64,000 nt of DNA from PALSA-693 sp963702305 (GTDB lineage Bacteria > Actinomycetota > Acidimicrobiia > Acidimicrobiales > Palsa-688). The notes under the pieces are model-generated. The model was given only the letters and a program-made list of their open reading frames with translations. It ran no database searches and was not told where the DNA came from. The translations under genes and the position numbers were made by a program. Shown here piece after piece: positions 46,933 through 53,595 of this stretch. Positions within the stretch are counted from its first letter, which is position 1. Each line of letters begins with the position of its first letter. The stretch covers positions 385,375 through 449,374 of the forward strand of contig CAVPBX010000006.1 in NCBI GenBank assembly GCA_963702305.1. Reading direction: 5' to 3'.

Positions 46933-48181
46933 CGGGGGAAAGGTGCTGGTCAGCGGGGGTGTAGTCCCTGACTTTCGTCTTTCTCTGGGGGGACTTGGAG
47001 CGGCTGATCCCGCGCTCATCCCGCGGTGGCGCGGTTGGAGTAATGGTCGTCGAGGGGGCGAGACCAGCCAGGGCGTCAGCGAGCGCTCGGTCCCGATCGC
47101 GGGTGGCGTGCTGGTAGCGAAGGGCAGCCGTGGGGCTCTTGTGTCCGGCCCGGAACATCAACTCGGGGAGCGTGGCACCCGCGGCGGCGGTCCAGGTCAG
47201 GCCGGAGTGTCGAAGGTCGTGCAGGTGGAGATCGGGACGGCCCACGCGGCGCGTGGCGCGGTCCCATGCCGTCCGCAGCTTCCCGTTGTCCACGTCCTGG
47301 AAAACCCCGGCGTCCCGTTCGGGTCCCACGAAGGTGGCGAGGTGGTGTTCGACGTCGGGGAGGATGTTGGCCGGGACCGCGACAGTTCGGCGACCGGCTT
47401 CGGTCTTGGGGGGTTTCTTCACCACCTCGCGGGTCAAGGTGGCAGTGCGGGTGACCGCGATGGAGACTGTGTGGCGCAGCAGGTCGATGTCTTGGCGGCG
47501 GAGTCCGAGCAGCTCCCCTCGCCGCAACTGGCACCACGCGGCCAGCAGGACCAGCAGGCGGAGATGCGCTGGCATGGCGTCAGCGAGCGCGTGCACTTCG
47601 GCGACGGACGCCACGGGTCGTTCGGGTGCCTGTTCCTTTGCCGCTCCCTTGACTCGGCAGGGGGATTGGTTGATCAAGCGGTCTTCTACCGCGGTCTTCA
47701 TGATGGTCGCCAGTAGCCGGTACGCCTTGGCCGCGGTGGTCGGGTGCTCGCATTCGATGGCGGCATGCCAGCTGCGTACCGTCGCGGTCGACAGGTTGCC
47801 GATTCGGATGCCACCGAGGATGGGGATGATGTGATGGTCGAGAAGATGGCGGTACAGCGCACAAGTGGTCGCGGCCAGATCGTGCCTTTCCGCCAGCCAC
47901 TTTTCGGCGTACTCCTTGACGGTCACGCGTGAGTCCTTGGGGTCGACGACCGCGCCCCGGACCTTGTCCGCCTCTGTTGTGGCAGCCCAAGCGTCGGCCT
48001 CAACCTTGCGGGTGAAGGTCCGTGAGACCTCTCTGCCGTTGATGCGCACCCGAACGTCGTAGACCGTAACGGGGTCCTTCAGGCTCTTGGCGAACGATCG
48101 GGCCTGTTTTCCGTCCCGGAAGCGTCTGGTCAAGGACTTGTCGCCTTGCTTGCCCGTGACCCGGTATGAGACATGCGCCAT
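46889..48181 (-). CDS. Phage/ICE-type tyrosine recombinase (integrase)
   Basis: A 430-residue integrase. It has an N-terminal AP2-like/arm-binding part, a SAM-like core-binding domain (about 88-165) and a catalytic domain with Arg in WCQLRRGELLG (about 220), HDLRHSG (His321, Arg324), GHKSPTAALRYQH (His347, Tyr356). The C-terminal SEGGLEPPRPCGH is encoded by the antisense of tRNA-Leu. It would excise or integrate the element to the right of the tRNA. The excisionase-like gene lies 157 bp upstream on the same strand. Confidence 0.93.
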   Translation of the reverse strand: MAHVSYRVTGKQGDKSLTRRFRDGKQARSFAKSLKDPVTVYDVRVRINGREVSRTFTRKVEADAWAATTEADKVRGAVVDPKDSRVTVKEYAEKWLAERHDLAATTCALYRHLLDHHIIPILGGIRIGNLSTATVRSWHAAIECEHPTTAAKAYRLLATIMKTAVEDRLINQSPCRVKGAAKEQAPERPVASVAEVHALADAMPAHLRLLVLLAAWCQLRRGELLGLRRQDIDLLRHTVSIAVTRTATLTREVVKKPPKTEAGRRTVAVPANILPDVEHHLATFVGPERDAGVFQDVDNGKLRTAWDRATRRVGRPDLHLHDLRHSGLTWTAAAGATLPELMFRAGHKSPTAALRYQHATRDRDRALADALAGLAPSTTITPTAPPRDERGISRSKSPQRKTKVRDYTPADQHLSPVSEGGLEPPRPCGH

Positions 48182-48338
48182 GTGTCACCTCGAAATGTTG
48201 GGCTCGGTCCCGGTCAGTTTTCCGCGTTCACGGTCGGGGAACTTACGGGCGGCCAGGACAACGCGTACGGTGGCCGGGTGCGGGGTACCTGGTGGAACCT
48301 TGGGCTTTGCCGGTCGGCGACGCCACCAAGGAATCCCA

Positions 48339-48530
48339 TCAAGCCCTGGCCTCGGTTTGGTCGTCGAGCCAACGCTCAAGTTCTTCGCGGCGGTAGCGGA
48401 CGTGGCGACCGAGCTTGAGCCATGGTGGGCCGGTGCGGCGGTACCGCCACATCTTCAGGCTGTTGATGGGCACGCCGAGGATGTCAGCCACATCGGCTGG
48501 GGCGAGGAGTTTGTCATTGATGATGTTCAT
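48339..48530 (-). CDS. Excisionase/AlpA-type helix-turn-helix protein
   Basis: A 63-residue DNA-binding protein: KLLAPADVADILGVPINSLKMWRYRRTGPPWLKLGRHVRY is the MerR-like winged helix of excisionases, ending in EELERWLDDQ. ATG 48530 has GGAGG just upstream. Located before the integrase on the same strand, it probably controls excision direction or integrase expression. Confidence 0.85.
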   Translation of the reverse strand: MNIINDKLLAPADVADILGVPINSLKMWRYRRTGPPWLKLGRHVRYRREELERWLDDQTEARA

Positions 48531-49538
48531 CTGGCCTCCGCGCTGCGGTGCGGGTCTGCAGGTAGCCGTCACCCGCGTTGGTGGTGTTATGACGACGTTG
48601 GCGGTAGAAGTGCGGGCGAGCGGCATGGACCGTTCGTCGGTACTCCGGCCGGATGAGCAGGTCAACGAGACGGCACACGAGCACCTCGGCCGCCTCAGGG
48701 CGGGCGTACGTCCGCTCTTCGAGCGGGGAAGTGGGTCGACGGGCCCTGAGGGTCGCGATCACCCCGGCACGTGGCAAAACCTGGCGACCGATCTAATGGC
48801 GCGCCAAACCGCTCCGGTCCAGTCTCCACTCTCGTCCACCGAGTACCTCCGCTAAGAGCCTTCAACGTTCCGGCTCCGGCGAACGGCAGGGAGGAGCGAC
48901 CTGCTGCAAAAAAACTACAGCCGTCTAATCCACGATGTCAAGGGGTGGAGTCGTCACGGTCAAAGCGGCAGCGCGGTGCCGAACGCGTCTGGACCAGGCC
49001 GAGTCAGCGCGGTGTGCTGCGCGATTACGACATCGGGTCTGGGTACCGGAGATCGGCGGCCGCCGTCGGCCCTAATAGTGAGGCCCACGCCCTGTCGGCG
49101 GGATTCAGAAATACCCTCTCCTGACCAGCACATTTATCTCTAGCCCGAATTCAGGCGTCTTCGACGTAGCCAACGAGGCCTTGGGGTTTCATCGAGGACG
49201 CGTTATCTCTAGTCGTGTCACCGACGTGAGTCACGCCAATCTCCTTCTTCCTTGCCGCCTTTTCGTTCCGCTCATCGCGCTGGCGCCCTCTACGACGACA
49301 TGTCCACGACGCAGGCGGGCAGCTCAGGCCCGGTGTTCTCGACCCCACTCGAGATAACGGCACCTCGGGGACGCTTCGAGGTGCGGGGTCAGATGGGATA
49401 TCGGGGCAGTGCACCTTCCGTAACGGCGATGGTCGTCGAACTCTCGTTGGCGTCGTCCCCGATAGTGGCACCTACCCGAGACAGAAGTTCGGGTGGCTCG
49501 CACCGTGTCCGCGATGCCTACATCGTCGTGGAAGCTGG
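48531..49538. other. Element DNA with no convincing gene
   Basis: About 1 kb. The open frames here lack ribosome sites, family resemblance and consistent codon bias. Base composition is less GC-rich than the backbone, with runs such as AAAAAAA near 48907. TTATCTCTAG occurs twice (49134-49143 and 49203-49212), and a one-mismatch inverse, CTCGAGATAA, lies near 49348. It is probably decayed cargo of the integrated element. Confidence 0.5.
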
Positions 49539-49568
49539 ATGTTTTCGGACGGACCCTGCACCTCTGCT

Positions 49569-49721
49569 GACCTACGGATGCTGGCACAAGTTCTGTACTG
49601 GTGCAGCCACGCTTCGTACTTCTTGGTGCTCGCCCTGTATCTCCAAGGCGGCAGACGACTCAGCCCTCTCGATTCGGGTTTGGTATTCATGACCGTGTCG
49701 GGTGCTTTCGTGGCCGTATCC
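49569..49721 (+). pseudogene. Fragment of an MFS (DHA2-type) drug transporter
   Basis: About 50 residues only. MLAQVLYWCSHASYFLVLAL and LYLQGGRRLSPLDSGLVF match the eighth to ninth transmembrane region of 14-helix EmrB/QacA-type exporters. Both ends are broken and no further transporter sequence is visible on either side. It is a relic in the decayed region. Confidence 0.6.
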
Positions 49722-50253
49722 CGACGAGCTGATTGCGCGCGTGCCGCTCGAGGAGGTCATCACGAGCGAAGGTGATATCGCACCTTTTAAACCGGTCCAC
49801 GCACGGCTGCGGCAGCCCATCCGTTGGGGACGCGCGTTGATGACGGTCGGCGTCGCGCTGGTCATCGCGATGGGAGGCTCAGTGGCTGGACTCGCGGTGA
49901 CGCGGAGCGGCCCACCATCGTCTCCGTCCTCTTCCTGGTCGCACACGTTCGCTCTGTCTGGTAGCAGTGACGCAACCGGCGTGCACGGCGGCGCGTCCCT
50001 CACGGCCGAGTCTTGGGGAACCGAGATGTGGGTTCAGCTCCAAGGCGTCCCGCCCAGAGTCCAGTGCCGACTGATCGTTCGCGCCACCGGCGGCCGCACT
50101 GTCGTCGGAGGCACGTGGTCTTCTGATTCCACAAGAGGCGCCTGGGTGCCGGCGAGCGCGCCCTTCGCGCCTTCAGAAATCGCTAGTCTCCAAGTCGTCA
50201 CCCCGGCCGGAGCCCTGGTCACGCTGAGCCACGTCGCTCGCCAGGCGAGCTAG
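49702..50253 (+). CDS. Membrane protein with an RskA-like extracellular domain
   Basis: A 183-residue protein. A cytoplasmic stretch of about 45 residues is followed by one membrane helix (ALMTVGVALVIAMGGSVAGLAV) and an outer domain whose pattern 'VQLQGVPPRVQCRLIVRATGG ... WSSDSTRGAWVPAS' resembles the C-terminal domain of anti-sigma factors of the RskA type. No zinc-binding anti-sigma motif is in the short N-terminus, so it may be a truncated anti-sigma protein or a partner. The start is uncertain (GTG 49702, or GTG about 49741). Confidence 0.5.
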   Translation: MLSWPYPDELIARVPLEEVITSEGDIAPFKPVHARLRQPIRWGRALMTVGVALVIAMGGSVAGLAVTRSGPPSSPSSSWSHTFALSGSSDATGVHGGASLTAESWGTEMWVQLQGVPPRVQCRLIVRATGGRTVVGGTWSSDSTRGAWVPASAPFAPSEIASLQVVTPAGALVTLSHVARQAS

Positions 50254-50300
50254 TCGGCGATGCTGACGCACGCATCAGACAGTGTTGCGGAGCGGTCGAC

Positions 50301-50825
50301 GTGACTCGGCATCGTCGACGTCTCGCCATACCCGGTATCAAGACGGGTACGAATTCCACTCAGTCTGGGCGCCTCCGCTTGCTGGCTGGCCGCGCGCGCT
50401 GGGCGGCAGTCCCCGCCTCAGCCGCTGAGCTTGCGGTCCGTCTCCTAGTCAGTTCGAGCCTCGCCGTCGATGCCTACGTTCACTCAGACTTGGCGCATAC
50501 CTATGCCGAGGTGACGGACGGAATAGGTGAGGGAAACCTGTTCCGGGTCGATGCCGTCGCCGCCGCCGTCACGGCAGCAGCAGCGCTGTTCATCGCCAAT
50601 CGACTGGCCTACGGGATGGCATTCATCCTCGGCGTGAGCGCGGCCGTTCTGGCTGTCGTCGCGACGCACATGCAAGTTGGGCCGTTCGGACCAATACCTG
50701 ACCTCTATGACCCGATCTGGTACTCAGAAAAGTTGGTCAGCGTCATCGCCGAAAGCATCGCCGCAGCAGGCGCTATCGGTGGGCTACTCATCCTTCGTCG
50801 ACGCTCGCGCACAGAGGCGACTTGA
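50301..50825 (+). CDS. Small membrane protein of unknown function
   Basis: A 174-residue protein with four predicted hydrophobic helices: a segment around ELAVRLLVSSSLAVDAYV, AAAVTAAAALFIANRLAY, MAFILGVSAAVLAVVATHM and SVIAESIAAAGAIGGLLIL. The basic C-terminus is cytoplasmic. I recognise no characterised family; similar actinobacterial membrane proteins accompany regulatory genes. GTG 50301 follows the RskA-like gene by 47 bp, and its TGA lies 2 bp before the zinc anti-sigma ATG, so the three are likely one operon. Confidence 0.55.
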   Translation: MTRHRRRLAIPGIKTGTNSTQSGRLRLLAGRARWAAVPASAAELAVRLLVSSSLAVDAYVHSDLAHTYAEVTDGIGEGNLFRVDAVAAAVTAAAALFIANRLAYGMAFILGVSAAVLAVVATHMQVGPFGPIPDLYDPIWYSEKLVSVIAESIAAAGAIGGLLILRRRSRTEAT

Positions 50826-50827
50826 AG

Positions 50828-51502
50828 ATGGCCAATGAAACCCCAGACCCGGAACAATGTAAAGCCTTCCAAGGCGACCTCGCCGAGCTGGCGCTAGGAA
50901 TCCTTACCGGCCGGGAGCGCGCCGTTACCCTCCGGCATATCGAGTCGTGTACCCGATGCAGCACCGAACTCGACAGTCTCTTGGTCGTCGCCGACAGCCT
51001 GTCACTGCTGGTACCCGAGTGTGAACCCCCGCTTGGCTTTGACGTCCGCCTCGCCGAACACTTCAAGACGAACACGGCGAGGCGATTTCGACGGCCTGGC
51101 CGCCGTGAAGCCCTGTTTGCTGGAGCTGCCCTACTGAGCGTCGTCCTCGGATTCGCGCTTGGATCGGTGTTGCTACATGGCGGCGGATCGAGCACATTCC
51201 TACGGGCGCATGTCACCGCGGCTCGCCTTGGCTTGCACGGGGTCGAAGTCGGCCAGGTCCTCCTGTCCACAGGGAAACAATCGTGGCTCTTCTTGTCGCT
51301 CGATGACGGGAACAGGACCGGCGAGGTGACTTGCCAAGTCACCCTCGCGGACGGCAAGAGCGAAGACATCGGGGGCTTCGCCCTCCATCCGGGCTATCGC
51401 GCGTGGGGAACCGATCTCCCGAAGACCGCCGCGACAGTCCGCGCCGTGCAAATCACGACCGCTTCGGGCACCGTTCTCGCCAGCGCCGACATCCACCCAT
51501 GA
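50828..51502 (+). CDS. Zinc-binding anti-sigma factor, membrane-anchored
   Basis: A 224-residue protein with the ZAS motif H-x3-C-x2-C (His37, Cys41, Cys44 in RHIESCTRCSTELD). A single membrane helix follows at about 95-115 (EALFAGAALLSVVLGFALGSVL), then an extracytoplasmic domain ending in 'ITTASGTVLASADIHP'. Such proteins hold an ECF sigma factor at the membrane and release it on signal. No sigma gene is adjacent, so it is an orphan here. ATG 50828 is preferred; TTG 50822 is possible. Confidence 0.75.
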   Translation: MANETPDPEQCKAFQGDLAELALGILTGRERAVTLRHIESCTRCSTELDSLLVVADSLSLLVPECEPPLGFDVRLAEHFKTNTARRFRRPGRREALFAGAALLSVVLGFALGSVLLHGGGSSTFLRAHVTAARLGLHGVEVGQVLLSTGKQSWLFLSLDDGNRTGEVTCQVTLADGKSEDIGGFALHPGYRAWGTDLPKTAATVRAVQITTASGTVLASADIHP

Positions 51503-51641
51503 CCCGATGCTCCACCTCCCCACCGCTATTGCGTCCCCCGCGCCGGCGGTGCTGGCGGCCAGGGCGACGACGACGAGCAACATCGGCTCCGACGCTACTG
51601 GGCGCTCGCCGCGCCGCCGCGGACCGGGGCCGGCTGTCATC

Positions 51642-52418
51642 ATGGGACTGTTCATGACCGGCAACCACCTCATCCTGCACTCTCCCGTCGGCTTCGTGGT
51701 GGCCTTCGGGGCGGGGATCCTGTCGTTTTTGTCGCCGTGCGTGCTGCCGCTGGTGCCGTCCTACCTGTCGATGATGTCGGGGGTGAGCAGCGCCGAGCTG
51801 GCCGCCGCGTCGCGGCCGGACCAGCGCCGCCTGCTGCGATCGACCCTGCTGTTCGTGGCTGGCTTCACCGTGGTCTTCGCGGCCCTGGAGGCCACTGCGT
51901 CCGGGTTGGGCCAGACCTTGCAGTCGCATCAGCGGCTCCTCAACCAGATCGCCGGCGGGGTCATCATCGCCGCCGGGCTGGTGTTCGCCGGGATCGTGCG
52001 ACCCCGATGGCTGATGCGGGAGCATCGCTGGCAGGTGCTGCCCTCCCAACTGGGGGAGTGGGCCGCTCCGGTGATGGGGATGGCCTTCGCCTTCGGGTGG
52101 ACGCCGTGCATCGGGCCGGTGCTGGCCGCGGTGTTGAGCCTCGCCAGTGACACCCACACCCTGGGCCGGGGGGAGGCCATGCTGGTTGCCTACTCGCTCG
52201 GGTTGGGGGTGCCGTTCGTGGCGGCCGGCGTCGCCTTCGGTCGTCTGACCGGGGTGCTCACCTTCGCCCGGACCCACCTGCGGGTCATCAACCTGTTGTC
52301 CGGGGCGTTGCTGGCCGGGCTGGGTGTCCTGTTGTTGACCGACAGCTTGCACGTGTTGTCGACCTGGTTTACCGACGTGCTCAGCGCCGTCGGCCTGGGC
52401 CGGCTCTCCACCGTCTGA
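51642..52418 (+). CDS. ccdA: Cytochrome c biogenesis thiol-disulfide transporter CcdA
   Basis: A 258-residue, six-helix membrane protein that carries reducing equivalents across the membrane to apocytochrome c or the CcmG thioredoxin. It shows the two redox cysteines in FLSPCVLPLVPSYLS and GWTPCIGPVLAAVL. ATG 51642 suits the family; a longer reading adds a low-quality leader. It heads the ccm cluster and marks where GC-rich backbone-like DNA resumes after the decayed element region. Confidence 0.92.
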   Translation: MGLFMTGNHLILHSPVGFVVAFGAGILSFLSPCVLPLVPSYLSMMSGVSSAELAAASRPDQRRLLRSTLLFVAGFTVVFAALEATASGLGQTLQSHQRLLNQIAGGVIIAAGLVFAGIVRPRWLMREHRWQVLPSQLGEWAAPVMGMAFAFGWTPCIGPVLAAVLSLASDTHTLGRGEAMLVAYSLGLGVPFVAAGVAFGRLTGVLTFARTHLRVINLLSGALLAGLGVLLLTDSLHVLSTWFTDVLSAVGLGRLSTV

Positions 52419-52477
52419 GGAGCCGGCTCCGGATGGCACTCGGCAGCCACCCCCTGGGTACCGTTGCGGTGGCCGTC

Positions 52478-52824
52478 ATGGACCCCGTCATCCCCTTTCG
52501 TTGCGCTGTGGCCCTGGTTGGCCGCTTCCCGGTGTTGGCCGGCGTCGACCTGGACGTGACCCGCGGTGAGATGGTGCTGCTCCAGGGGGCCAACGGGGCC
52601 GGCAAGACCAGCCTGCTGCGGGCCTGTGCCGGCCTGTTGCGCGTCGCCGCCGGCGAGGCCACCGTGCTCGGCGCCGATCTGGTGGCCGACCCCCGCGCCG
52701 TCCGGCGTCGGGTGGGCTTGCTGGGGCACGCCACCGCCCTGTACGACGACCTGTCCGCCGCCGACAACGTCCGCTTCGCGGTGCGGGCCGCGGGCGGGTC
52801 GGTCGGCGCCGTCGATTCGGCCCC
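52478..52824 (+). pseudogene. ccmA: Heme exporter ATPase CcmA, N-terminal part only
   Basis: Homology covers about 115 residues: VGRFPVLAGVDLDVTRGEMV, Walker A LLQGANGAGKTSLLRA, and the Q-loop side VGLLGHATALYDDLSAADNVRFAV. It stops at 'GSVGAVDSA'. The ABC signature, Walker B and H-loop are missing, so this cannot be a working ATPase. Immediately afterwards another frame carries the tail of a different ccm protein, suggesting that the rest of ccmA, all of ccmB and most of ccmC were deleted or lost in assembly. Confidence 0.72.
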
Positions 52825-52931
52825 TCGAGCTGCTGGAGGACCGTTTCGAGGACGAGGGCTTCGCGGCGGCCATCGCCGAACGGCGCGCCGAGGGTGCGCC
52901 GCCCGCCCGGCAGCCCGCGGGGCAGTCGTGA
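52821..52931 (+). pseudogene. Residual C-terminal tail, probably of CcmC
   Basis: In a frame different from the ccmA fragment, PLELLEDRFEDEGFAAAIAE and the following Ala/Pro/Gln residues end at TGA 52931, which overlaps the ccmD GTG. Its position directly before ccmD is that of ccmC, whose C-terminus is a short helical coil. The heme-handling WWD part of CcmC is absent. The assignment rests on gene order. Confidence 0.45.
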
Positions 52932-53056
52932 ACGGGTACGTCGCCGGCGGCTGGGGGGCCACCGCCGTGATCGTGGCGCTCTACGCCTGGCGCATCGTGC
53001 GCCGGGGCCGGGTGCTCGGTCGCAGCCTCCCTGACCGGGAGAAGACGTGGCGCTGA
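52928..53056 (+). CDS. ccmD: Heme exporter accessory protein CcmD
   Basis: A 42-residue membrane peptide: one hydrophobic helix (WGATAVIVALYAWRIVRRGRV) followed by a basic, Arg-rich cytoplasmic end. CcmD helps release holo-CcmE from CcmABC. GTG 52928 overlaps the upstream stop (GTGA) and its end overlaps ccmE. It is short but in the canonical position between ccmC and ccmE. Confidence 0.75.
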   Translation: MNGYVAGGWGATAVIVALYAWRIVRRGRVLGRSLPDREKTWR

Positions 53057-53529
53057 AGCTGGGGGACGCCCCGCCGCGGCGGCGGGCGCTGTTGGGTAGC
53101 CGACGCCGGCAGATCGGAGCCGGGGTGGTCATCGCCGGCGCCCTGGCCTTCCTGCTCGTGGAAGGGCTCAACAACGCCACCGTCTACTTCAAGACCGCCG
53201 ATCAGGCCGTGGCCGACCGGGCCTCGCTCGGCAGCCGCCAATTTCGCATCGAGGGGACTGTCGAGCCGGACGTGCGCCAAGTGGGCACCACCACCGCGTT
53301 CACGATCATCGCCAACGGCGTGACCGTGCCGGTGGTCGACACCGGCCAGCCGCCCCAGCTCTTCAAGCCCGGGATACCCGTCGTCCTCGAGGGGCACTGG
53401 CAGGGACCGGTGTACGCCAGCGACCGGATCATGGTCAAGCACTCCGCGAGCTACGTCGAAGCGCACCCCGACCGGCTCAAGTCGCAACTGCCCGGGGGGG
53501 CTGGCACCGCGCCGAGCCCAGGGCCGTGA
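53047..53529 (+). CDS. ccmE: Cytochrome c heme chaperone CcmE
   Basis: A 160-residue, membrane-anchored periplasmic heme carrier. One N-terminal helix (IGAGVVIAGALAFLLVEGL) is followed by an OB-fold. The heme-binding His132 lies in MVKHSASY with Tyr136 following, matching the KH...Y motif. A Gly/Pro tail ends where the 14-bp tandem repeat begins; the last residues and stop are inside its first unit. Confidence 0.93.
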   Translation: MALKLGDAPPRRRALLGSRRRQIGAGVVIAGALAFLLVEGLNNATVYFKTADQAVADRASLGSRQFRIEGTVEPDVRQVGTTTAFTIIANGVTVPVVDTGQPPQLFKPGIPVVLEGHWQGPVYASDRIMVKHSASYVEAHPDRLKSQLPGGAGTAPSPGP

Positions 53530-53595
53530 GTCCAGTGCCATGAGCCCAGTCCCGTGAGCCCAGTCCCGTGAGCCCAGTCCCGTGAGCAGAGTGCC
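53526..53595 (+). repeat. Five tandem copies of a 14-bp unit in the ccmE-ccmF junction
   Basis: Units 53526-53539, 53540-53553, 53554-53567, 53568-53581 and 53582-53595 follow the consensus RTGAGCCCAGTCCC, with a weaker copy just upstream. Units 3 and 4 are identical. The repeat starts with the ccmE stop (GTGA) and ends exactly at the ccmF ATGA, so each unit begins with an ATGA or GTGA stop/start-like overlap. It probably expanded from the original coupling site. Confidence 0.9.

Noticed and set aside
46892..47716. Plus-strand frame starting in the tRNA and running antisense to the integrase.
   Set aside because: It is the antisense shadow of the catalytic domain of a clear tyrosine recombinase.
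48771..49124. 117-residue frame in the integrated element.
   Set aside because: No ribosome site, family resemblance or plausible codon bias; it is composed of Arg/Pro/Ser-rich random-like sequence.
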